Positions 35,288-42,562 of a DNA stretch of 46,129 nucleotides are shown in pieces. The notes under the pieces were generated by a model, which ran no database searches, was not told the origin of the DNA, and saw only the letters and a list, made by a program, of their open reading frames with translations. The DNA is from Lewinellaceae bacterium SD302 (lineage in GTDB: Bacteria > Bacteroidota > Bacteroidia > Chitinophagales > Saprospiraceae). The DNA lies in assembly GCA_002591745.1 (NCBI GenBank), contig PDLQ01000037.1, positions 1-46,129 on the forward strand, written 5' to 3'. The translations under genes and the position numbers were made by a program. How positions within the stretch are numbered: position 1 is the stretch's first letter; each line of letters begins with the position of its first letter.

Positions 35288-36358
35288 ATGGAAGCGGTAG
35301 AACTACTGAAAGAACTGATTCGAACGCCCTCGTTCAGCAAAGAAGAGTCTGCCACGGCAGAATTGATCAGCGCATTTTTCGAACGGAAGAACATTGCGGT
35401 GAATCGCCACGGCAATAACCTGTGGGTGACAACTGCAAATTATCGAACTGAGCTACCGACCGTGTTGCTGAATTCTCACCACGATACCGTAAAACCGGTG
35501 AGTGGCTGGGCGCGCGATCCATTCTCACCGGACATTGAGGACGGAAAATTGTATGGCTTGGGGAGCAATGATGCCGGGGCCTCGCTGGTGTCGTTGGCCA
35601 CGACTTTTCTGAATTTTTACGGGCGGAAAGACTTGCCGTTCAACCTGATCTTTCTGGCTTCAGCCGAAGAGGAAATCTCCGGGGCGGGTGGGGTAGCTTC
35701 CGTACTGCCGCAGCTGGGGAAGGTCGATTTCGGCATCGTCGGCGAGCCTACGGAAATGCAGCTGGCCGTAGCGGAAAAGGGACTGATGGTCATTGATGGC
35801 CTGGCAAGGGGTAAAGCCGGTCACGCCGCCCGGGACGAAGGAGAGAATGCGCTGTACATCGCCCTGGAGGACATTGACAAATTGCGAAACTTTAGCTTCC
35901 CCCGCATTTCCGAGCAATTGGGTAAGGTGAAGGTCTCCGTTACCCAGATCGAAGCCGGCACTCAGCATAATGTAGTGCCGGACAGTTGTCGTTTTGTAGT
36001 AGACGTGCGGACAACGGAACAATACAGCAATCAAGAGGTAGCGGATGAGCTGCAGAACCTGGTGACTTCCCGCCTGATTCCACGTTCACTGCGGCTCAAT
36101 TCCTCGGGCATCCCGCTGGAGCATCCGTTGGTACGTGCTGGCATCAGGTTAGGGCGTACCGCTTTTGGGTCTTCTACACTGTCGGACCAGGCCTTGATGC
36201 CTTTCCCGACTTTGAAGATGGGGCCGGGGCATTCCAACCGCTCGCATACGGCGGATGAATTTATTTATCTAAAAGAAATCGAAGAGGGCATCAACCTTTA
36301 TACGAGTTTGATCGACACCTACATTCAGGAAGACGTTCCTAAAAAGCAAACAGTATGA
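35288..36358 (+). CDS. argE: M20-family N-acyl-ornithine/N-acyl-citrulline deacylase
   Basis: This 356-residue metallohydrolase starts at the ATG at 35288; a TTG six bases upstream is less likely. Metal-site motifs are visible: NSHHDTVKP (first His-x-Asp), GLGSNDAGAS (bridging Asp) and SAEEEISGAGG (general base and ligand Glu). Because the operon encodes an N-acyl-ornithine transcarbamylase, the natural substrate is probably N-acyl-citrulline rather than acetylornithine. It begins 2 bp after argB stops and overlaps argH by 4 bp. Confidence 0.88.
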   Translation: MEAVELLKELIRTPSFSKEESATAELISAFFERKNIAVNRHGNNLWVTTANYRTELPTVLLNSHHDTVKPVSGWARDPFSPDIEDGKLYGLGSNDAGASLVSLATTFLNFYGRKDLPFNLIFLASAEEEISGAGGVASVLPQLGKVDFGIVGEPTEMQLAVAEKGLMVIDGLARGKAGHAARDEGENALYIALEDIDKLRNFSFPRISEQLGKVKVSVTQIEAGTQHNVVPDSCRFVVDVRTTEQYSNQEVADELQNLVTSRLIPRSLRLNSSGIPLEHPLVRAGIRLGRTAFGSSTLSDQALMPFPTLKMGPGHSNRSHTADEFIYLKEIEEGINLYTSLIDTYIQEDVPKKQTV

Positions 36359-37656
36359 AACTCTGGCAAAAAGAGACCACCGTCGACGCATTGATCGAGA
36401 CCTTTACCATTGGCAACGATCCTGATTTTGATTTGCAGTTGGCGCGTTACGACGTGCAAGGCACCAGTGCCCACATCAAAATGCTCACTTCCATCGGCCT
36501 GCTGACTGAGGCGGAATTGCAACAACTGGAAGCTGGACTGGAAGCGATCGCGGCGGTTATCGAGGCGGGTGAATTCAAGATCGAGCCGGGTGTGGAAGAC
36601 GTACACTCCCAGGTGGAACTGTTACTGACCCGGAAACTGGGGGAGGTAGGCAAAAAAATTCATTCCGGCCGTTCGCGTAACGACCAGGTGCTGGTGGACC
36701 TGCGCTTGTTCTTCCGGGCGGAGATCAGGGAGATCGCATCTTTGCTGGATGCACTCTTTGCTACTTTGTTAGCCAACAGCGAACGCTATCAGGGCGTACT
36801 GATGCCGGGGTATACACATACACAAGTGGCGATGGTCTCTTCCTTTGGCCTCTGGTTTGGTGGCTACGCCGAGGCACTCGTCGATGATCTTGCACTCTTG
36901 CAATCCGTGCACAAGATCAATAACCAAAACCCGCTGGGCTCGGCGGCGGGCTATGGCAGTTCCTTTCCGCTGGACCGCAAGTTGACCACAGAGCTGCTGG
37001 GCTTCGACGATCTGGCCTATAATTCGATTAACGCTCAATTGGGACGGGGGAAGACGGAACAATTTATCAGTTTCGCCCTGGCAGGGATCAGCAGCACGCT
37101 GGGTAAGTTGGCCGCCGACATTGTTCTCTTTTCCAACGAAAATTACCGCTTTCTCACCTTGCCCGATGCCTTTACGACGGGTAGCAGCATTATGCCCCAC
37201 AAGAAGAACCCGGACGTCTTCGAGCTTATTCGCGGGCACTGCAACCTATTACAGTCTTTGCCAGCTCAGGTAAGTATGCTCAATGCCAACCTGATCAGTG
37301 GCTACCACCGGGACTACCAGTTGCTCAAGCAGGCGATCTTTCCGGCCCTTGCTAATTTGAAAAACTGTCTTCGTTTGACGGAGCGGAGTTTGCAGGAACT
37401 CCGGGTCAGTCCAGATATCCTGGCGGACGAGAAGTATCGTTATCTATATACGGTTGAGGCCGTAAACGAGCGGGTGCTGGCGGGAACGCCTTTCCGCGAA
37501 GCTTATCAACAAGTCGGTGCGCAGATTGAAGCTGGCAAGTTTACATACGACGGTGAGCTACATCATACCCACGAAGGAAGTATCGGAAATCTATGTCTGG
37601 AAGAGATCCGTGGTAAGTTCGAGCGCCAATTGAAGGGCTTTGGTGGTGGAATTTAG
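36355..37656 (+). CDS. argH: Argininosuccinate lyase
   Basis: The 433-residue enzyme belongs to the fumarase/aspartase superfamily. The signature TGSSIMPHKKNPD is present with the catalytic-loop serines Ser277/Ser278, along with HSGRSRNDQVLVDLRL, typical of ArgH. It splits argininosuccinate into arginine and fumarate, the last step. It is the final gene of the operon; no clear terminator hairpin follows in the next 180 bp. An exact dispersed 15-mer lies within it at 36760. Confidence 0.96.
   Translation: MKLWQKETTVDALIETFTIGNDPDFDLQLARYDVQGTSAHIKMLTSIGLLTEAELQQLEAGLEAIAAVIEAGEFKIEPGVEDVHSQVELLLTRKLGEVGKKIHSGRSRNDQVLVDLRLFFRAEIREIASLLDALFATLLANSERYQGVLMPGYTHTQVAMVSSFGLWFGGYAEALVDDLALLQSVHKINNQNPLGSAAGYGSSFPLDRKLTTELLGFDDLAYNSINAQLGRGKTEQFISFALAGISSTLGKLAADIVLFSNENYRFLTLPDAFTTGSSIMPHKKNPDVFELIRGHCNLLQSLPAQVSMLNANLISGYHRDYQLLKQAIFPALANLKNCLRLTERSLQELRVSPDILADEKYRYLYTVEAVNERVLAGTPFREAYQQVGAQIEAGKFTYDGELHHTHEGSIGNLCLEEIRGKFERQLKGFGGGI
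36760..36774 (+). repeat. Dispersed 15-mer GCTACTTTGTTAGCC, exact copy in argH
   Basis: Exact copy, read as A-T-L-L-A. Confidence 0.85.
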
Positions 37657-37813
37657 TGATTGTTTGAACGGCAATGTCCCGTGTTTTAAGTCGAGTTCAA
37701 TAGGTTGGCTGACAAACCCGCCCGGCTAGACGCCAGGTCGGACGGGGTAGCAAGGTGAAATCTGCCGGCGTATTTAGGGGGAGAGGGCGAGTCAACTAAA
37801 TTGCTGCTAAAGC

Positions 37814-37844
37814 TTGTGGTTTACTGGGCTTTGTCTTACCTTTG
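37814..37844 (+). promoter_or_regulatory. Promoter of the rpsF cluster (TTG, 20 bp, TACCTTTG)
   Basis: TTG at 37814-37816 and TACCTTTG at 37837-37844 fit the phylum consensus with a 20-bp spacer, about 60 bp before the rpsF start. Confidence 0.75.
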
Positions 37845-37849
37845 CGCCC

Positions 37850-37868
37850 GCTTCGGCCTAGCCGGAGC
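37850..37868 (+). promoter_or_regulatory. Hairpin in the rpsF leader, possible S6:S18 autoregulatory site
   Basis: GCTTCGGC (37850-37857) pairs with GCCGGAGC (37861-37868), with one G-U, just after the -7 box. The known S6:S18 leader binds the ribosomal protein pair through a hairpin with an exposed CCG. A CCG is present here, but the fold match is unproven. Confidence 0.35.
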
Positions 37869-37904
37869 ATTAATCCAATTATTTCACTAAGTACGACTGA
37901 TCCG

Positions 37905-38378
37905 ATGAGAAATTACGAAACTACTTTCATCGTAGACCCGGTGCTGTCGGGGGACGAGATCAAAACGACAGCTCAGGCGTACGTAGAACAACTCCAAAAG
38001 GAGGGCTGTGAAATTGTTTTTGTGGACGAAATGGGCCTGCGCACGCTGGCTTACCCCATCAACAAGAAGAACAGCGGTGTCTACTACTGCGTCGAATACA
38101 CGGCTCCAAACGGTGCCTTTTTGCAAACCTTCGAACTGGCCCTGCGCCGTGACGAGCGCATTATGCGTTTCCTCACTGTGGCACTGGACAAGTACGGTGT
38201 TCAATACAACGCCGACAAGCGCGATGGAAAGATTTCCAAAGCCAAGAAGCACAAGCAAGAAAAAGCCGCCAAAACGGAAAGTGCCGCTCATGGCATTAGC
38301 CGCAAGAAAGCCGATTCCCCATCCATTAGCGGAGTACCCAGCGGAGACGCCGAGGCCCGTAAAGAGGAAGAGGAGTAA
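37905..38378 (+). CDS. rpsF: 30S ribosomal protein S6
   Basis: The start at 37905 (MRNYETTFIVDPVLS) is the normal S6 N-terminus; a longer frame from 37842 begins inside the promoter. The protein has 157 residues. Residues 1-110 are the S6 fold (LRTLAYPINKKNSGVYYCVEY, RRDERIMRFLTVAL). Beyond that is a low-complexity tail, basic then acidic (SKAKKHKQEKAAK...EARKEEEE), longer than in most bacteria. S6 pairs with S18 on the small-subunit platform. rpsR follows after 29 bp. Confidence 0.95.
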   Translation: MRNYETTFIVDPVLSGDEIKTTAQAYVEQLQKEGCEIVFVDEMGLRTLAYPINKKNSGVYYCVEYTAPNGAFLQTFELALRRDERIMRFLTVALDKYGVQYNADKRDGKISKAKKHKQEKAAKTESAAHGISRKKADSPSISGVPSGDAEARKEEEE

Positions 38379-38407
38379 TTAACTAACGCTAAAAAAGTAG
38401 ACAAGCT

Positions 38408-38674
38408 ATGGCAAGTCGCGACGATATCAAATTCTTGTCCAACCCCAAGATCGGTGGTAAGCGCAAGAAATACTGCCGTTTCCGTCGGTTCGGCATCAAA
38501 TACATCGACTACAAAGATCCTGACTTCCTCCTGACTTTCGTCAACGAGCAAGGTAAGATCCTTCCCCGCCGTATCACCGGCAACTCCCTCAAGTACCAAC
38601 GCAAGATCAGTACCTCGATCAAGCGTGCCCGCCACCTGGCGATGCTGCCGTACGTGACGGACCTTCTTAAATAA
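38408..38674 (+). CDS. rpsR: 30S ribosomal protein S18
   Basis: This 88-residue basic protein contains the S18 core [24 protein letters not shown] and [20 protein letters not shown]. It binds 16S rRNA as a heterodimer with S6, encoded just upstream. The length and gene order (rpsF-rpsR-rplI) are standard. Confidence 0.97.
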   Translation: MASRDDIKFLSNPKIGGKRKKYCRFRRFGIKYIDYKDPDFLLTFVNEQGKILPRRITGNSLKYQRKISTSIKRARHLAMLPYVTDLLK

Positions 38675-38690
38675 GCAATGATTTACTGAG

Positions 38691-38748
38691 GCAATGATTA
38701 AATGATCTGATGTTTCCGTTATCCAGCATTAGATCATTTTATCATTGC
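38691..38748. repeat. Inverted repeat between rpsR and rplI
   Basis: GCAATGATTAAATGATCT (38691-38708) is complementary at 17 of 18 positions to AGATCATTTTATCATTGC (38731-38748). Further partial copies of the AATGATA/TATCATT word occur on both sides. It may weaken or end transcription between the two genes, or be an AT-rich dispersed repeat. Confidence 0.6.
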
Positions 38749-38790
38749 ACCATTTTATCATTAATCTTCCTAACCACCACCAAAATGGGG

Positions 38791-38812
38791 CACCGTCCCG
38801 AAAGGGTGGGAC
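38791..38812 (+). promoter_or_regulatory. Small hairpin upstream of rplI
   Basis: GTCCC (38795-38799) and GGGAC (38808-38812) can pair, with an alternative CACC/GGTG pairing, 13 bp before the rplI start. It is a possible translational control element; weak evidence. Confidence 0.3.
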
Positions 38813-38824
38813 AACATATATGAT

Positions 38825-39325
38825 ATGCAAATCATTATGCTGCAAGACGTGGACAAAGTCGGCTACAAGCACGACGTTGTTACCGTAAAAGACGGCTTCG
38901 GCCGCAACTACCTTATTCCTAACGGCTTGGCCATTATCGCCAACAAGTCTAACCTGGGCCGCCTGGCCGAGATGACCCGCCGTGAGGACGCTCAGGAGCA
39001 GAAGCGCCTGGACGAGTACAAGGAGATCGCCAAAGCCGTTAACGGCAAAACCCTGGAAATTCTGGCCAAAGCCGGTACCAGTGGTAAGATCTTCGGTAGC
39101 ATCACTCCGCTGATGGTACACACTGCTCTGGAAAGCCAGTACAACGTGGACATCCCGCGCAAGAAAATCGTGATGCCGGAAGGTGCCAAGGTTCTCGGCG
39201 AGTACGAACTGGTCCTCAACCTCCACAAAGAGGTAAGCGCCACCATGAACATGAACCTCACCGACGAAAGTGGCAAGACCACCGTTCGCGAAGAGGAGGC
39301 TCCCGCTACCAGCGAGGAGGAGTAA
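38825..39325 (+). CDS. rplI: 50S ribosomal protein L9
   Basis: The 166-residue protein has the L9 N-terminal domain (MQIIMLQDVDKVGYKHDVVTVKDGFGRNYLIPNGLA), a central helix, and the C-terminal domain (GKIFGSITPLMVHTAL, ALESQYNVDIPRKKI). A glutamate-rich tail (EEEAPATSEEE) makes it longer than the usual 148 or so residues. L9 binds 23S rRNA near L1 and limits frameshifting. The gene ends the ribosomal cluster and is followed by a REP-like arm and a strong terminator. Confidence 0.96.
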   Translation: MQIIMLQDVDKVGYKHDVVTVKDGFGRNYLIPNGLAIIANKSNLGRLAEMTRREDAQEQKRLDEYKEIAKAVNGKTLEILAKAGTSGKIFGSITPLMVHTALESQYNVDIPRKKIVMPEGAKVLGEYELVLNLHKEVSATMNMNLTDESGKTTVREEEAPATSEEE

Positions 39326-39327
39326 AC

Positions 39328-39348
39328 GGCTAGCGACCTCCCGGTCGC
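39328..39348. repeat. REP-like arm, single copy after rplI
   Basis: Begins GGCTAGCGACCTCCCGGTCG, identical to the arms at 2030 and 39397. It starts 2 bp after the rplI stop and can pair with the inverted arm at 39444-39464 across the terminator. Confidence 0.85.
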
Positions 39349-39355
39349 TCTAGTG

Positions 39356-39392
39356 AAAAGCCCCCGTGTCTGTTTGACGCGGGGGCTTTTTG
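39356..39392 (+). terminator. Rho-independent terminator of the rpsF-rpsR-rplI cluster
   Basis: AAAAGCCCCCGTGTC pairs with GACGCGGGGGCTTTT around a 5-base loop and is followed by TTTTTG. GC-rich stem plus U-run. Confidence 0.92.
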
Positions 39393-39396
39393 TTTT

Positions 39397-39464
39397 GGCT
39401 AGCGACCTCCCGGTCGAAGGAATATTTGTCTCTCGGAATTAGAGCGACCGGGAGGTCGCTAGCC
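39397..39464. repeat. REP-like dispersed hairpin, copy 2
   Basis: GGCTAGCGACCTCCCGGTCG at 39397 faces its full inverted copy at 39444-39464 (ending GGTCGCTAGCC), with GAATTAG before the right arm as in copy 1 at 2030-2084. The two copies lie 37 kb apart. Confidence 0.88.
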
Positions 39465-39517
39465 ATAGAAAAACGGCAGCACCTCTCCCGAAGCACTGCC
39501 GTCCATTCAAAACCTTA

Positions 39518-39672
39518 GAGCTTGTTTGGATTTCTATTTCCTGAAAAACAAGCCTTTATGAACCTGACGTCACCAAAAATAGATCGCTTGACCCGCCAAG
39601 CTCACAATTTTATGGTATAGTCAGAACCATAAATCATTGTTTTTCAGTTCATAGCAATTCCCAAACAAGCTC
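39518..39672. mobile_element. MITE, 155 bp, with terminal inverted repeats and TTA target duplication
   Basis: Left end GAGCTTGTTTGG (39518) and right end CCAAACAAGCTC (ending 39672) are perfect inverted repeats. Similarity continues inwards for about 33-35 bp, to TGAAAAACA on the left and TGTTTTTCA on the right. TTA directly flanks both ends (39515-39517 and 39673-39675), as expected for a 3-bp target duplication of the TNA type made by some IS5-family transposases. The interior holds a small hairpin (TATGGT/ACCATA) but no coding capacity. It must have been moved in trans by a transposase encoded elsewhere. Confidence 0.85.
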
Positions 39673-39696
39673 TTAATTGTGTTTGATCCACAAGGA

Positions 39697-42252
39697 TTAC
39701 TCTACCAATAATTTTTCGACGTGCACCCCAAAGCTACCCTGAATTTGCAGGAAGTAATTGCCGCTGGCCAGATCCGTTACGGGGATCGGAAGGCTATGTT
39801 CTCCATTAGCGAAAGTCTCCGTGGCCAACTGGCGAATAACCCGTCCTTGCAAATCTAGGAGGCGAATATTTAGTTGCCGTGTATCAGTTAACCGAAAGCG
39901 CAGGTTGGTCTGCTCCCTGGCGGGGTTGGGGAATATACTTACTTCGGGAAGGCTTGCTGCGATGTTCTGAGTGCCTGTTGCCGGCTCTACCAGATCGCGC
40001 TGAAAAGCCCCGTTGCCGTGAGTAGCTGCCCGTAGCTTACGATTGGTGGGGGAAATTTTAAGATCGAAGACCATTACCGCGTCGTATAGTCCTTCCTGGA
40101 AACCTTCCCAGGTCTCGCCCCCGTCAAGTGAAGCGTAAACACCAAAATCATTACCGATATAAACGTGATCCGGGTAAAGGGGGTCTACAATAACCGCATT
40201 GGTTGGTAAATCGGGCAGGTCTCCACTAATGTCGATCCAGTTTTCTCCATAGTCCAGGGTCTTATATACGTGACCGCTGCCAAAGCCACTGAAGGTCACG
40301 TAGGCAATGGCTTCGTTCGTTGGATCAACGGTAATGTCCATTGGGTAACGATCTGGTAAAATACCCGTACGCTCACTCCAGCTGTTACCACCATCTTCAG
40401 TCACGAATAGGCCACTACGGGTTCCACCGAAGATTGTCGTCGGAGCGGTAGCTGCGTAAACAACATCAGGGTTGCTGGCCACTTCCATACTCAGCACGGG
40501 ATTGCCATCCAGGCTTGCTCCACCATTGGTAATGGACCAGCTATCACCACCGTTAAGGGTTTTGCTTACGCCACCGTGGCCGGCGTAGAGGATATTTCCG
40601 TTGGTAGCACTAATAACGTATGGAGCAATGAAGGCTGCAGAGCCAATTTGGTCGATGTCCATATTTTCCCAGCCAAATCCTGGCGTATTACGTAAAACGT
40701 TAAGTCGTTGGGAGGAACCATAGTAGATGCTGGGGTCTACTGGATTAATGGCGGACCAGCTTCCGTCTCCACCTAAAATAACGGTCCAGGTATCGTCGCC
40801 ATTCCAAAGAATGGTACCATTATCTTGTAGTCCGCCCATGGCTATAGACTCATCAGTAACTGCGGTAGAAAAACCATTGTAAAATTGGCAGGTTTGTAGC
40901 CCACCATTCGCAAAAGCAAAAGTTTGTCCGCCATCCGTTGATCGGTGGACCCCACCATCACTGACGACGTACACAATATCCGGGTTAGTAGGGTGGAATT
41001 GAACATCGTGGCAATCCGAGTGAACCACGTTCCCGGGAGTATTGTCGGCGGGGTCAGGATTACTTGGGCCAATGCCTCCGTCGGTTTCATAAATCAGGTT
41101 CTGACCACCATCCGTACTCCGCCAGGTAGTGATGCCTATGGCAACGATGTGATCCGGGTCAGTAGCGCTAACGTCTACGTCGTGGGAAAACCACCCCTGC
41201 CACAGGCTGTAATCCGTTTGGTTGACCACCGTCCAGCTGGCACCAAAATCGGTTGAACGACATAGCCAGGTCGCTCCTTCGGCACTTGAAAAGCCATTTC
41301 CGATACTAGCGTAGAGGATGTCAGGTTCCGAAGGGGCGAAATTGAGCTGAATCTTTCCCTGAAAATCGGGTGGGATGTTTTCGGTGATCTGATCCCAATT
41401 ATCGCCGCCGTCGGTGGAGCGAAAAATACCCCGTCCCGGAGAGCCTAGATTGCCGACTCCGACGACGATCGAGTCGGGGCTTTCGGGATGTATGACCAAA
41501 TCAGTAACCATCGTTGCGGAGAGTACTTCTTCCCAGTCGTTACCGCCATTCATGGTCCGGTAAACACCATTGGTTGTGGCAGCGTAAACGATTTGTGGAT
41601 CGTTGGGATGCACCTTAATCATCCAGATACCCCGGTTTTGATCGTAGCTCCAATCCAGGCTCATTTCCCAGTTTTCTCCACCATCGGTAGATTTCAGGAT
41701 GCCCATTCCGTAGCTACCACGCGTACTCCGGTAGGCGGCTCCGGTACCGGCGGCCTGGTAATTGTACACCTCGCCGGTGCCGATGTACATGGTCGTTGAG
41801 TCACCGGGCGCAAATGCAATGGTGGATACTCCGAGCACGGGAAAACCCGTTGGGACATACTCCCAGGCATCTCCACCCAACCCTTCAGTATGACTACGCC
41901 AGAGGCCTCCACTGGCAGTACCTAGCCAAAGGGTATTGGCGTTCTGCGGATTAAAGGCCAGTGACAGGGCCCGACCAGCACGGTTCACCGGCCCCATGGT
42001 TTCCCAGGTTTCCGTTCCGCCGCGCCCACCGCCGTTGTTTTGCAGGGTGAGGTGCTGTCGCCAGGCATCGGTAAAAGCGCCTTTGGGCATCTCGCTTTCG
42101 GGGTAGTTGAGTCGCTCGCCCATAAAGTTCAGCGCTTCGTAGGCACCGGAGACCTTATCCGCGTTGGCCAGTTTTTCTTCGGCTTGTTTTTCGCAAGCGG
42201 AAAGAATAGATAAAAGTGCCAGCGCAAGGCATAGTTTTAACGGGGAAAGCAT
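39697..42252 (-). CDS. BNR/sortilin-type propeller protein with lipobox and T9SS sorting domain
   Basis: The 851-residue protein has an N-terminal lipoprotein-type signal (LALALLSILSAC, Cys20). From about residue 85 to 740 there are many BNR/Asp-box repeats (STDGGENWEMS, STDGGDNWDQ, SADGA-like, TEDGGNSWSER, SLDGGETWEGF), forming a sortilin/VPS10-like propeller of the kind found in secreted glycosidases and proteases. It ends in a T9SS type A sorting domain (VSIFPNPAREQTNLRFRL..., about 775-851). No catalytic residues are evident. A lipobox and a T9SS C-terminal domain in one protein are an odd combination. Location is probably the outer surface. Confidence 0.85.
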   Translation of the reverse strand: MLSPLKLCLALALLSILSACEKQAEEKLANADKVSGAYEALNFMGERLNYPESEMPKGAFTDAWRQHLTLQNNGGGRGGTETWETMGPVNRAGRALSLAFNPQNANTLWLGTASGGLWRSHTEGLGGDAWEYVPTGFPVLGVSTIAFAPGDSTTMYIGTGEVYNYQAAGTGAAYRSTRGSYGMGILKSTDGGENWEMSLDWSYDQNRGIWMIKVHPNDPQIVYAATTNGVYRTMNGGNDWEEVLSATMVTDLVIHPESPDSIVVGVGNLGSPGRGIFRSTDGGDNWDQITENIPPDFQGKIQLNFAPSEPDILYASIGNGFSSAEGATWLCRSTDFGASWTVVNQTDYSLWQGWFSHDVDVSATDPDHIVAIGITTWRSTDGGQNLIYETDGGIGPSNPDPADNTPGNVVHSDCHDVQFHPTNPDIVYVVSDGGVHRSTDGGQTFAFANGGLQTCQFYNGFSTAVTDESIAMGGLQDNGTILWNGDDTWTVILGGDGSWSAINPVDPSIYYGSSQRLNVLRNTPGFGWENMDIDQIGSAAFIAPYVISATNGNILYAGHGGVSKTLNGGDSWSITNGGASLDGNPVLSMEVASNPDVVYAATAPTTIFGGTRSGLFVTEDGGNSWSERTGILPDRYPMDITVDPTNEAIAYVTFSGFGSGHVYKTLDYGENWIDISGDLPDLPTNAVIVDPLYPDHVYIGNDFGVYASLDGGETWEGFQEGLYDAVMVFDLKISPTNRKLRAATHGNGAFQRDLVEPATGTQNIAASLPEVSIFPNPAREQTNLRFRLTDTRQLNIRLLDLQGRVIRQLATETFANGEHSLPIPVTDLASGNYFLQIQGSFGVHVEKLLVE

Positions 42253-42562
42253 AGTTCTGATTTATTTTGGGAAAGGGTATAAATATAGTGAATGCCGCTC
42301 AGCCAATCCGGCTTCATTTATAAAGTACTTTTCAAACCAAATTTTCGACAATATTTTGAACTCTGCTTTGAGGATATGTAAAGGCGATCAGCGAGTTAGA
42401 TTGATTGTTGACTTCAAAGTAGCAATGCTGATATACGGGCTAAATCCGAGGAGCTTACGAGGAATACCTTTGTCGTTCCAACGGCTAACTTCCCGTGCTG
42501 GTAATCCATTAGCCGGCCATGCATACTAGGGGTACTGTAGAAATTCAGTTGGATACTTATCT
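42253..42562. other. Intergenic region, no gene seen
   Basis: The region carries one copy of the dispersed core (CAAAGTAGC, 42415-42423). A TATATTTA at about 42285 on the minus strand may be the -7 box of the BNR-protein gene. A 121-codon frame starting inside that gene is a shadow. Confidence 0.5.

Noticed and set aside
39328..39464. Treating the REP-like arms as ordinary terminators
   Set aside because: A separate strong terminator with a U-run (39356-39392) lies between them, the arms have no U-run, and the same arms recur at 2030.
1846..42423. Interpreting GCTACTTTG as a promoter -7 box
   Set aside because: The phylum consensus TAnnTTTG needs two bases between TA and TTTG; this motif has one, and most copies are inside genes in mixed orientation.
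42164..42529. 121-codon plus-strand open frame at the start of the BNR-protein gene
   Set aside because: The first part is antisense to the signal peptide of a well-supported gene; the rest is intergenic with no motif.
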